Source of the DNA: Acidimicrobiia bacterium | GTDB lineage: Bacteria > Actinomycetota > Acidimicrobiia > Acidimicrobiales > AC-14 | Assembly (NCBI GenBank): GCA_023265045.1 | Contig: JAHFUQ010000013.1 | Coordinates: 1 to 54,241 of the forward strand | Reading direction: 5' to 3' | DNA: 54,241 bases | Part shown: one piece after another, positions 15,836 to 23,835 of the stretch | Numbering within the stretch: position 1 is the stretch's first letter | Layout of the letters: every line of letters starts with the position of its first letter | Notes under the pieces: generated by a model | Told to the model about the DNA's origin: nothing | What the model saw: the letters and a program-made list of their open reading frames with translations, nothing else | Databases searched by the model: none | Program-made: the position numbers and the translations under genes

Positions 15836-17128
15836 ATGGCCGGCGTTCTCACACCCGAGGAGAGGCACCCGCTGCTGTCGGAGACGGGCCGCCGCACGCT
15901 CACGGCTCTGCTCGAAGCCCCCGACGCTCCGGCGTGGAACCACCGCTGCGGCGATCGATTGGACGCCGCCGCCCTGCGCCGGGTCGAGGCGTTCGCCACG
16001 TCCGTCGTGACCGAGCCGCCCCGCTGGATGCCGGGGGAGACGCCGGTCTGGGTCGACCGGTTCGTCGAGCACGCCCGCCGGGTGGTGCCGCGCCACCGCA
16101 CGGCCTCCGGCACGTCCCGGGACGACCTGGCGCGCGCCTGGTGGGAGCTCGTGCCTGACGACGCCGATCTGCACGACCTCATCTGGTTCCCGACCTCGGG
16201 CGCCGGCCACCCGCCGGTCGTCGTCCCGACCCATCCCGTGACCGTGTCCTGCTACTACCCGCTGCTCTTGGAGGCGGCGCGCTGGCACGGCGCGTCACCG
16301 CTGCGTTTTCGCGACGACCGCGCCGACTGGATCACGGTCGTCAGCCAGCGCCAGGGCGGCTTCACCGTCCCGTCGTGGTCGTCGTTCCTGGGCTGCGCGA
16401 CGGCCAAGGTCAACCTCGATCCGGCGGGGTGGCGCACCGCCGACGATCGCCGCCGCTTCCTCGCGCGCCACGACGCCCGCGTCATCACCGGTGACCCGGT
16501 GTCGCTGAGCCACCTCGCCGACCTGGACGTGACCCTGCACCCGGCCGTGCTCATCTCCACCGCCCTGCACCTCACCGCCGCGACCAGAACGCGGCTTGAA
16601 GAGCGCTTCGGGTGCCCTGCCGTCGACGTCTACTCGTCGACCGAGACGGGCCCGATCGCGGCGAGCCTGCCGTCGGGCGGCGGCCGGATGGGCCTGCTCC
16701 AGCCTCGGCTCTTCGTCGAGATCATGGACGGCGTGGTCACGGTGACCGGCGGCATGAACCCCTACCTGCCCCTTGTCCGCTACCGCACGGGCGACGCCGC
16801 CCGCCTTGCCTGGACGGGTGGCCGGCCGGTGCTGCAGGGTTTGACGGGGCGCGCCGCGGTGATGCTGCGATCCGCAAGCGGCGAGCTGATCGGGTCGCTC
16901 GACCTGACCCAGTTGTTCGAGCGGCTGCCCCTGCGGCGGTGGACGGTGCACCAGCGCGCCGACGCGTCAGTGGCCGTGTCCGTCGAATCCGAGCTGGGCG
17001 CGCCCGCCGACATCGACGTCATGGTCGCGACCGCCGTCCAAACCGCCCTCGGTCCGGTGGGCGTCACCGTCGCGCCGGTGGCCGCGCCTGGCAAGGTCGC
17101 TCCGTTCACCGTGGACGAACCGGCGTGA
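15836..17128 (+). CDS. PaaK-like adenylate-forming enzyme with degenerate P-loop
   Basis: 430 residues from ATG 15836, 3 bp after the previous stop. The fold is that of AMP-forming ligases of the phenylacetate-CoA ligase/coenzyme F390 synthetase type. The A5-like motif is YSSTETGPIA, the A7-like motif is YRTGDAARL, and a C-terminal Lys sits in PGKVAPF. The A3 phosphate loop reads FPTSGAGHPPVVVP instead of the usual TSGTTGKP, so the Thr, Gly and Lys of that loop are lost. It should adenylate a carboxylate, or bind one without normal catalysis. The acceptor is unknown; coupling to the next gene by GTGA suggests a shared pathway. Confidence 0.85.
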   Translation: MAGVLTPEERHPLLSETGRRTLTALLEAPDAPAWNHRCGDRLDAAALRRVEAFATSVVTEPPRWMPGETPVWVDRFVEHARRVVPRHRTASGTSRDDLARAWWELVPDDADLHDLIWFPTSGAGHPPVVVPTHPVTVSCYYPLLLEAARWHGASPLRFRDDRADWITVVSQRQGGFTVPSWSSFLGCATAKVNLDPAGWRTADDRRRFLARHDARVITGDPVSLSHLADLDVTLHPAVLISTALHLTAATRTRLEERFGCPAVDVYSSTETGPIAASLPSGGGRMGLLQPRLFVEIMDGVVTVTGGMNPYLPLVRYRTGDAARLAWTGGRPVLQGLTGRAAVMLRSASGELIGSLDLTQLFERLPLRRWTVHQRADASVAVSVESELGAPADIDVMVATAVQTALGPVGVTVAPVAAPGKVAPFTVDEPA

Positions 17129-18060
17129 CCGGCTGGCCGGAGTGCCGGTTCCTGACGTGCTCGGTGCTGCCGGTGCGCATGGCCTGCCAGTGCGAGTGCC
17201 CGTTCTGCTTCTCCCGGTCGTCGGTCTCCGCCTTGGAGGCAGGACCCGTGCCCTGGCCGGACGAGGCGCTGGGCGGTCACTTCCGGTGGGCCGCGGGCCG
17301 GGGCGCGACGAGGATGGCCGTGACGGGCGGGGGAGAGCCGCTCCTGCGCCCCCAAGCGTGCGTGCGGGCGGTGCGAATCGCGGCCGAGGTGTTCGACGAG
17401 ATCGCCTTGTTCACCAACGGGGCCGGGCTCACCAAGGCGATCGCGGCCGACCTGCGAGCGGCCGGGCTGTCGTACCTGTGCTGGTCGCGCCACGCGGTGG
17501 ACGACGCGGCCAACCGGGCGCTCATGGGGCCGGCGGCGCCGAACGCCGCCGTGGTCCTGAACGCGGCCGCGGCTGCCTCCTTGCCCGTGCGCGCCACGTG
17601 CGTGATGAACACCGCGGCCGTCGCCGGGCCCATTGAGGCGCACGCGTACATCGACGCGTTTCGCGCAAGAGGCGTCCGCCAGTTCACGTTCAAGCACACC
17701 TACGTCGCGGGCGAACGCTCGCTGTTCCGATCCTCGCCAGCCAACCGGTGGTCACGCGACCACCAGGTCCAGGCCGACCCGTTCGCGACGTTCGGCGTGG
17801 TGGTCGGCGCGCTGCCGTGGGGCCCACAAATCCGCCGTATCGGGGAGGTCCAGGTATGTCACTACTACGAGCCGACGCCGGAGTGGGAGCTCCGGCACCG
17901 CCTGGCGAGGTCGTCGAACCTGTTGTCGGACGGGAGCGTGTACGCGTCGCTGGAGGACCAAGCGAGCCTTCTCTATCGGCTCGGCTCGGCGGAGACGCCC
18001 AGTGCGAGCCCGCCGTCGACGCCGGCCGCCTGGCCGAGGCGATCCGCCCTGAAGACGTAG
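17125..18060 (+). CDS. radical SAM protein
   Basis: 311 residues from GTG 17125 (GTGA overlap). The cluster motif CQCECPFC gives Cys21-x3-Cys25-x2-Cys28 for the 4Fe-4S cluster, with an extra Cys23. A SAM-binding GGGEPLL motif follows near residue 70, then LFTNG and later strand motifs of the partial TIM barrel. No SPASM cysteines are seen after CHYY. From about 17990 the frame loses coding character (the last 20 residues read like out-of-frame sequence) and the next gene's frame takes over. The true C-terminus or a fusion with the next protein is therefore uncertain. The substrate is unknown. Confidence 0.88.
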   Translation: MTGWPECRFLTCSVLPVRMACQCECPFCFSRSSVSALEAGPVPWPDEALGGHFRWAAGRGATRMAVTGGGEPLLRPQACVRAVRIAAEVFDEIALFTNGAGLTKAIAADLRAAGLSYLCWSRHAVDDAANRALMGPAAPNAAVVLNAAAAASLPVRATCVMNTAAVAGPIEAHAYIDAFRARGVRQFTFKHTYVAGERSLFRSSPANRWSRDHQVQADPFATFGVVVGALPWGPQIRRIGEVQVCHYYEPTPEWELRHRLARSSNLLSDGSVYASLEDQASLLYRLGSAETPSASPPSTPAAWPRRSALKT

Positions 18061-18950
18061 AGGCCCTCCGCCCCCTCCTCCCGGTCGGCTACCGGGCCGT
18101 CGCCGCGGCCTACCGCCGGGCGGTGGAGGACCTCGCCGCCGGCGACCTGTCGAACCATTACCTCCAGGGCCAGGCCTGGCTGCGGGAGTCGTTCGGCCCG
18201 GCGTTGATCGATCGCCTCGCCTGGCTCGCCGGCGGGGAGTGGGACTTGCGGGGATGGGAGGTGTTCGCCGCCGGCAGCGACGTCGACTTCATCACCCACG
18301 TCGTCGAGGCGGCCGCGGCGAGCGGAAGGGTGTCGCTCTATCCCGGCGACTGGTACGGGTTCCTCGTGGGCGGGACGCACGACGAGGCCATCTCCATCGA
18401 AGGGGCGCCGGCGGACCTCGCCTGCCTCTGCGTCCCGTCGGTGCGCAGCGGGCGCCTGACCCAGGAGATGGTCGCCTTCCTCGCGTCGTCACCGGTGCAG
18501 TTGCTCAACGTCAACCTGCTCCCGACCATGCCGGCGAGCGACCGCCGGGCGGTCGCCAGCGCCCTGCGACCGTTGCTCCCGAGCGCCCTCCTGTCGATCA
18601 GCTTCAGCCGCGGCTTCGGGCTCACGGCCTCGCAGCTCGGCGTCCTGCTGGCGCCGCCCGGCCACCCGTGGGTCGCCACGTACCGGCGCCAGTGGGATTG
18701 GTTTTCGTACTTCTACAACGCCGTTGCGGCGAAGGCGTTCCTGGCCCTCGACCTCGAGGACCTGGCGGCGGTCGACGAGCAGCGCCGCCGGTGGGTGTCG
18801 GCGTGGCTCTCCGATCGGCGGCTGCCCGACGTGGGCGCCGGCAGTTACTACATCCGCAGCTTCCGCCCGCAGGGACCCGTCGCCGAGCACCTCCGGCCCC
18901 TCCTCCGCGACGGCGTGCTGCGCTGCTGCCTCAAGCCCGCGCCGACGTGA
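17856..18950 (+). CDS. fold-type-I PLP-dependent-like protein lacking catalytic Lys
   Basis: 364 residues from ATG 17856, which has GGGGAGG 8 nt upstream but overlaps the radical SAM frame by 205 bp. Third-position GC becomes coding-like only from about 17990. The C-terminal 280 residues resemble class I/V aminotransferases: ...LLSISFSRGFGLTASQLGVLLAPP matches the S-x-SK-x-x-G segment, but the PLP-binding Lys is replaced by Arg. The Asp that normally contacts the pyridine N also reads as Asn (LLNVNLLP). It is likely an inactive PLP-fold scaffold or binder. No canonical start lies between 17960 and 18120, so a frameshift or fusion with the radical SAM protein is possible. Confidence 0.75.
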   Translation: MSLLRADAGVGAPAPPGEVVEPVVGRERVRVAGGPSEPSLSARLGGDAQCEPAVDAGRLAEAIRPEDVEALRPLLPVGYRAVAAAYRRAVEDLAAGDLSNHYLQGQAWLRESFGPALIDRLAWLAGGEWDLRGWEVFAAGSDVDFITHVVEAAAASGRVSLYPGDWYGFLVGGTHDEAISIEGAPADLACLCVPSVRSGRLTQEMVAFLASSPVQLLNVNLLPTMPASDRRAVASALRPLLPSALLSISFSRGFGLTASQLGVLLAPPGHPWVATYRRQWDWFSYFYNAVAAKAFLALDLEDLAAVDEQRRRWVSAWLSDRRLPDVGAGSYYIRSFRPQGPVAEHLRPLLRDGVLRCCLKPAPT

Positions 18951-20491
18951 GCGCTCGCGGCCACGTGTTCGTCGTGCGCGGCGACCTCCGGCGGCTCGTG
19001 GCCGACGCCTGGTTACTGCCTGCGGACAAGCGGCTAGGCGTCAGCCGGTCGTGGCGGGACGCCGCTCCTGTCCGCCACGACCTGGCGCTCCCTGACGGCT
19101 GGGGCATGGACGGAGTTCGGGTCGTGCAGGTCCCCGGGACCCGGCCCGCTTGCTGGGTGGGCAACGTCGGCGGTTACGGCAGACCACCCGCTTGGTACGC
19201 CGAGGCGGCCCGCCAGTTCATCCGGCACGCGGGAATCGCACTGCGAGGGCAGTCGCCCGTCGCGGGCCGATCCCTCCCGCTGCTGGCGCTTCCCGTCGTG
19301 GGCACGGGCTACGGCGGCGGACGCTACATCTCGGGCGCGGTCGCCAAGGCCCTTATCGACGTCGTCGCCGAGGAGGCCGCCGCGAACGCCGTCGACGTGT
19401 GCGTGGTGTGCTGGGAGGACGCGGCCTACGCGGCGCTGCAGCGTGCCCGGGCCGACCTCGTCAGGGAACGGCCCGGCAGCGCGGCGGGGTGGAAAGAGCT
19501 CGGGGCCGACCTGATCGCGCAGGCCGATGCCCTCGGTGGACACGCGCTCGACGGCTCGCTCGTGCTCTTCCTCGGCGCCGGGCTTTCGACCGGCGCGGGG
19601 CTGCCGTCCTGGTCGCAGCTGCTCGACGACTTGGCCCGCGTCGCCGGCGTCGACGCCGACCAGCGGAAGGCCTTGACCGAGCTACCCGAGCTCGACCGGG
19701 CCCGCATCGTCGAGGGGCGGCTCAATGCGGCCGGCGCCACGCTCGACGCCGAGATCGCGGTCGGTATGCGGAGCGACCGGTACCCGGTGGCGCAAGGACT
19801 CGCCGCCTCGCTTCCCGTCGGCGAGGTCGTCACCATGAACTACGACGAGCTGTTCGAAATGGCCAGCGCCGGCGCCGGCAGGCCGGTCGCCGTGCTGCCA
19901 TGGGAGCCGGCCCGGTCACAGACGCGGTGGCTGCTCAAGATGCACGGCTGCGCGCGGCGGGGCGACATCGTCCTGACCCGCCACCACTACCACCGCTACG
20001 AACAGGCGAGGGCTGCGCTGGCGGGGATCGTGCAGGCGCTGCTCATCACCCGGCACATGCTGTTCCTGGGCTTCTCGCTCACTGATCCCAACTTCCACCG
20101 GATCATCGACGACGTCCGCCAAGCGGTCCGGCGCGAGAACGTGCCCGCCCATGTGTTCGGCACCGCGATCGTCCTTCGCGACGAGCCATTGATGAACGAG
20201 CTTTGGCGGGGCGACATCAACTTCGTGCCGGTAGGCGCCGCCACCGGGAACCCGGGCGAGGCGTCGCGCAAGGTCGAGTTGCTGCTGGACCGGCTCGCCT
20301 TCGTGGCGACCGACGACACCGCCCACCTGATGGACCCTGCCTACGACGGGATCCTCGACCCCCACGAACGCTGGCTTCGCGACAACTTGCGGGACCTCCG
20401 AGACCGGAAGCCCCACGGCGTCGAGACGACGAAGGCCTGGCGCATCGTCGAGCAGCTCCTCCGAGACTTCGGCGATCCGGCCGAACGCTGA
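18947..20491 (+). CDS. macro domain-SIR2 fusion, predicted NAD-directed effector
   Basis: 514 residues from GTG 18947 (GTGA overlap). Residues 1-185 look like a macro domain: VVRGDLRRLVADAWLLP at the start, LPVVGTGYGGG as the phosphate loop, and a final VVCWEDAAYAALQRA strand/helix. From about 203 there is a SIR2 domain: LFLGAGLSTGAGLPSW, VTMNYDELFE, KMHG with His333, and LFLGFSLTDPNFHRII. SIR2 proteins in bacterial immunity hydrolyse NAD, and macro domains bind ADP-ribose or its derivatives. The pair in one chain suggests an NADase whose product or activator is sensed by the macro domain. It is the last gene of the operon and the best effector candidate. Confidence 0.88.
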   Translation: MSARGHVFVVRGDLRRLVADAWLLPADKRLGVSRSWRDAAPVRHDLALPDGWGMDGVRVVQVPGTRPACWVGNVGGYGRPPAWYAEAARQFIRHAGIALRGQSPVAGRSLPLLALPVVGTGYGGGRYISGAVAKALIDVVAEEAAANAVDVCVVCWEDAAYAALQRARADLVRERPGSAAGWKELGADLIAQADALGGHALDGSLVLFLGAGLSTGAGLPSWSQLLDDLARVAGVDADQRKALTELPELDRARIVEGRLNAAGATLDAEIAVGMRSDRYPVAQGLAASLPVGEVVTMNYDELFEMASAGAGRPVAVLPWEPARSQTRWLLKMHGCARRGDIVLTRHHYHRYEQARAALAGIVQALLITRHMLFLGFSLTDPNFHRIIDDVRQAVRRENVPAHVFGTAIVLRDEPLMNELWRGDINFVPVGAATGNPGEASRKVELLLDRLAFVATDDTAHLMDPAYDGILDPHERWLRDNLRDLRDRKPHGVETTKAWRIVEQLLRDFGDPAER

Positions 20492-20506
20492 CGGCGTGCG
20501 GCCGGC

Positions 20507-20818
20507 TCAGGCCTCGTCGTGCCGGACGACGCAGAGCACGCCGTCGGCGCCGGCGGCATCGAGCGCCCGGAGGATGGCGGCGACGACGGCGGCGGCGGTG
20601 TCGGGGTCGTCCAGCTCGTCCTTGCAGTCGATCCAGAAGCTCGGACCGTCCTCGGTCAACGTGACACAAGAGGCGTAGTTGGGGAGGGGATCATCGGGCT
20701 CCAGCGGGTGGGGCACCTCGAAGACCGCTCCGGCGCCCCGCTGCATGGCGGTGCGAGCGATCTCGGCGTCGCTCGCACCGCGCAGCACAAAGGCGCATGC
20801 ACCGCTTTGGTCTTGCAT
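20507..20818 (-). CDS. small conserved hypothetical protein
   Basis: 103 residues from ATG 20818 (MQDQSGACAFVL). A mixed alpha/beta composition contains WIDCKDELDDPDTAAAVVAAIL and ends VLCVVRHDEA. No catalytic signature is recognised. The gene starts 72 bp downstream of the DUF4242-like gene end on the same strand and may be cotranscribed with it. It is convergent with the macro-SIR2 gene, with 15 bp between stops. Confidence 0.65.
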   Translation of the reverse strand: MQDQSGACAFVLRGASDAEIARTAMQRGAGAVFEVPHPLEPDDPLPNYASCVTLTEDGPSFWIDCKDELDDPDTAAAVVAAILRALDAAGADGVLCVVRHDEA

Positions 20819-20889
20819 CCGACCGACGATCCCGCCCTCCGCCTGGACCACGGGCGCCAGCGTAAGGCGCCGGACGGTCCGCCGACGCG

Positions 20890-21162
20890 CTACTCCCCCG
20901 TGGAAGGGTCGATGACGGCGCTCACCTGGCTGATGGCGTTGGCCGGGAAGCCGCCGCAGTCGGCGTGCTCGCGGACGGCCGCCTCGCTGTCGGCCACGTA
21001 GACGCAGTAGATCTTGTCGGTGGTGACGTAGCTCTGGAGCCACTTGGCACGGGGCGACATGCCGGCGAGCACCTGGTTGGACTTGGCGGAGATGGCGTGC
21101 AGCTCGTCGCTGGTCAGGTTGCCGGCGCCGGGAAGCTCTCGTTCGATCACGTACTTGGGCAT
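20890..21162 (-). CDS. DUF4242-like small protein
   Basis: 90 residues from ATG 21162 with an AAAGGAG site 8 nt upstream. The sequence MPKYVIERELPGAGNLTSDELHAIS..., QSYVTTDKIYCVYVADSEAAVREHADCGGFPANAISQV matches the DUF4242 (SCO4226-type) family. Its members are small ferredoxin-like alpha/beta barrels, some reported to bind nickel. The function in this organism is not clear. Upstream in-frame residues to 21297 are not part of the protein. Confidence 0.85.
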   Translation of the reverse strand: MPKYVIERELPGAGNLTSDELHAISAKSNQVLAGMSPRAKWLQSYVTTDKIYCVYVADSEAAVREHADCGGFPANAISQVSAVIDPSTGE

Positions 21163-21233
21163 GTCATCGCTCCTTTGGTGTGAGGTCGTGGGATGACCGT
21201 AAAGGGAGCGGCCCACCGGGCGCATCGGGCGCC

Positions 21234-22869
21234 TTATGCATTCTCCGTAGCGGGCGTCTGCATAGTTCCGTGCAGGCCGCTCCGCTCGTAGACCCACGCC
21301 GTGGCGGCGGAGCGGGTGGTGACGTCGAGCTTCAGGAAGATGTTGGCGACATGGCGGGCGACGGTCTTCTCGCTAATGAACAGGTCGCCGGCGATCTCAC
21401 GGTTGCTCCGCCCGGTGGCGATCAGCTTGACGACCTCCCGCTCTCGGGCCGTCAGCCCGCAGGGTGACTCGGGCGCGGCGGCGACGACAAGGGCGCGCAG
21501 GTCGGCGGCCGCGCCCAGCCGCTCGAAGGCGGCTCGGGCGGCGGCGCACTCCCGGTCGGCCGCGTCCTGGTCGTCCAGCGCCCGGTACGCCTCGGCCAGC
21601 AGCACCCGGGTGCGGGCCGTGTCGTAGGGCGCGTCGAGCGGTTGCCACAGTCCGAAAGCGGTCCGCAACGCCGCCAGCGCCACCACCACCTGGCCTCGGG
21701 CCAGCGCCACGGCCCCCCGGGCTCGCTCGCCGGCGGCCCGCAGACCGGTGCTGTCGAAGCGCTCGGCGGTCTCCACGACCGTGGCCGCCGCCGCGTCGGC
21801 GAGGTCGAGGTCCCCGCCGGCCAAGGCGATCTCCACTTGGGCGGCCAGCAAGGGCGCCCGCTCCAAGGCGCTGCCCGCGAACGCGGCGAGCGCGGCGGCG
21901 ATGGAGGATGCGGCGGCGGCCGTGCGTCCCTGGGCCAGCCTGAGCAAGGCGATGCCCGGTTGGGGATCGCGGCCGATCTCGTGGGCTCGCGTGTAGGCGT
22001 CCTCGGCGCCGGCCAGGTCGCCTCGCCGGCGGCGGATCTCGCCGACGGCGTAGAACCCGTCGGCCACCGCGAACACATCGATGCCGGCCATGTCCCGGCA
22101 GGCGTCCAACGCCTCCGCCTCGGCCTGCTCCCACGCCCCCCGCACGTCGAGGATCTCGGCCCAGTGCACGCGGCATATGCCTGGGTACAGCGACTTCACG
22201 GGGAGGGGTTCGCACCAACGGCGGGTCGCCTCGGTCCACTCCTGCGCCCGGCGCAAGTCGACCAGTTCGTGGCAGGCGTCGAGCAGGCCGCAGTAGATGG
22301 CGCCCGTCCACATCGGCTTGAGCCGGTCGGACAGGGCGGCCAGCATCGCTTCGTCGAGCAGGGTCAGGCCCTCCCGGACGCGAGCCTGCTTGACCATGGC
22401 CCGCCCCTCGAAGAAGATCCCGAGGGCGACGAGGGTGTCGTCGCCGAAACGCCGGCCGAGGTCCTGCATTTTCCGGGCCGACGCCAGCGCGGCTTCGAGG
22501 TCGCGGCCCATGAGGCCGGCGGTCTGAAGGTAGAGCGGGTAGCCGTGCTCGGCGCTCTCGGCCTCCTCCGCCAGCAAGCGCTGCGCCCGCGCCAGCCACC
22601 CGTCGGCTTGGGCCCCGTCACCGCGGAGCCGGAGGTAGATGGCGAGATTGAAGGCGGACAGGGCGGCGCGGCGAGCCCGCCGCCAGGTGGAGCCGGTAGG
22701 CCTCGCCGTAGCTCGCGATGGCGACGCCGGGAAGGCCCAGCCAGTGGCCCGACTCGGCCAGCGCGTCATGGTCGTCGGGGCCCAAGGCGACGCACGCCGT
22801 GAACAGGTCGTACGCGGTCTGCCAGTCTCGCTGCGCGAACGCCTCCCGAGCTTGGATCCCTGCGTCCAT
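21234..22869 (-). pseudogene. LuxR-family regulator with TPR-like sensor region, frameshifted
   Basis: Translation from ATG 22869 reads [20 protein letters not shown]... (TPR-like) to about 22680. There the frame must shift to continue into ...[17 protein letters not shown] and the rest of the protein. The 1636-nt span is one base over a multiple of three. An extra G in a GGG run near 22680 would explain it, because removing it gives [18 protein letters not shown]. The C-terminus is a complete LuxR helix-turn-helix ([43 protein letters not shown] minus ends). It is either a true frameshift or a sequencing error. It would encode about 545 residues. It is divergent from the TetR-controlled operon. 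Confidence 0.75.
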
Positions 22870-22903
22870 TGGCCCATTGTGGCGCACCGAGGGCCCGCAG
22901 AAC

Positions 22904-22967
22904 TCGAGCGTGTTCAAAAAGCTCTTGACGGATGGGGCGCGGCGGCGTACAAGTTGAACGTGTTCAA
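22904..22967 (+). promoter_or_regulatory. promoter with two TetR-type operators
   Basis: The perfect 14-bp palindrome TTGAACGTGTTCAA lies at 22954-22967 and a near copy TCGAGCGTGTTCAA at 22904-22917. They flank a promoter-like pair: TTGACG (22925-22930), a 17-nt spacer, TACAAG (22948-22953). The operon that starts at 22991 ends with a TetR regulator, so autorepression through these sites is likely. The divergent LuxR-like gene may also respond. Confidence 0.6.
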
Positions 22968-22990
22968 GAGTTCGAGATGAGGAGGTCAGG

Positions 22991-23392
22991 GTGGACCTGA
23001 CAGTGGTCGCGTACCTGCTGTACCTGGCGTTGACGATCCCGCTCACCATATGGGTCGGGCGGGCCCTTCGCCGCCACGGCGAGGTCTTCCTCGTCGACGT
23101 CTTCCGGGGCGACACGAGCCTGGCCCGCGCCGTCAACCAGCTGCTGGTCATCGGCTTCTACCTGCTGAACTTCGGGTTCCTGTCCTCCTTCATGGCCTCC
23201 GACGTCGATGTGACGAGTGGGAGGGAGCTCATGGAGGCGGTGTCCACCAAGGTCGGGGGCGTCGCCCTCGTGGTCGGCGTGCTGCACTTCGGCAACGTGT
23301 GGTGCCTCAACGCCTTCCGCAAGCGGGCGCTGTTGCGGGCGCAGGCCGTGCCGCCGATGCCGCCCAACCACTTCACCCCGGTGGCGGCGTAG
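22991..23392 (+). CDS. small integral membrane protein
   Basis: 133 residues from GTG 22991 with AGGAGG-like GAGGAGGTCAGG upstream. Three membrane spans are evident: VVAYLLYLALTIPLTIWV (about 4-22), QLLVIGFYLLNFGFLSSF (about 49-67) and VALVVGVLHFGNVWCLNAF (about 90-108). The C-terminal tail is basic and Pro-rich. No family function is recognised. It is first in an operon with a DCC1-like thiol protein and a TetR regulator, downstream of palindromic operators. Confidence 0.82.
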   Translation: MDLTVVAYLLYLALTIPLTIWVGRALRRHGEVFLVDVFRGDTSLARAVNQLLVIGFYLLNFGFLSSFMASDVDVTSGRELMEAVSTKVGGVALVVGVLHFGNVWCLNAFRKRALLRAQAVPPMPPNHFTPVAA

Positions 23393-23415
23393 CCGCAGCC
23401 GTGGTTACCTCGGCC

Positions 23416-23835
23416 ATGGCCGAAGCGATCGTCGTGGGCGGCGGGCGGGCGGGTGGGCTGCGCCTCGCCGTCCTCTCCGACGATCGCTGCCCGACCTGCC
23501 GCCGCCTCACGCAGTGGTTGGCTCGCCAGGCGACCCTGGTTCCGGTCGAGCTGGTGGCGGCTGGGTCGGCGGACGCCCGCCGCCGGTTCCCTTCCCTAGA
23601 CCACGACCGCACGACGAGGGTGCTGACCGTCGTCGCCTCCGACGGCGCAGTGTACGAGGAGGAGCGGGCGTGGCTGGCCTGCGCATGGGCGCTTCCCGCG
23701 TGGCAGCCGGTGGCCGAGGGGCTCGGAGGAGGGCGCCTGGGCCGCTTTGTCGCGGCGGTGGGCGCCCAGGCCGTCGACCGCTACCGCCACCGGCGGGCGT
23801 GCCGCAGCCGGACATCGTGCCCGTCGTGCCGGTGA
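23416..23835 (+). CDS. DCC1-like thiol-disulfide oxidoreductase family protein
   Basis: 139 residues from ATG 23416 (GTG 23401 is also in frame). The N-terminal strand LRLAVLSDDRCPTCRRLTQWL carries a CPTC redox motif in the position seen in DUF393/DCC1-like thioredoxin-fold proteins. A second segment VVASDGAVYEEERAWLACAWALP fits the family's G-x-x-x...A-x-x-x-L pattern. The usual role is thiol/disulphide chemistry on an unknown partner. It overlaps the TetR start by GTGA, so it is translated with its regulator. Confidence 0.78.
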   Translation: MAEAIVVGGGRAGGLRLAVLSDDRCPTCRRLTQWLARQATLVPVELVAAGSADARRRFPSLDHDRTTRVLTVVASDGAVYEEERAWLACAWALPAWQPVAEGLGGGRLGRFVAAVGAQAVDRYRHRRACRSRTSCPSCR

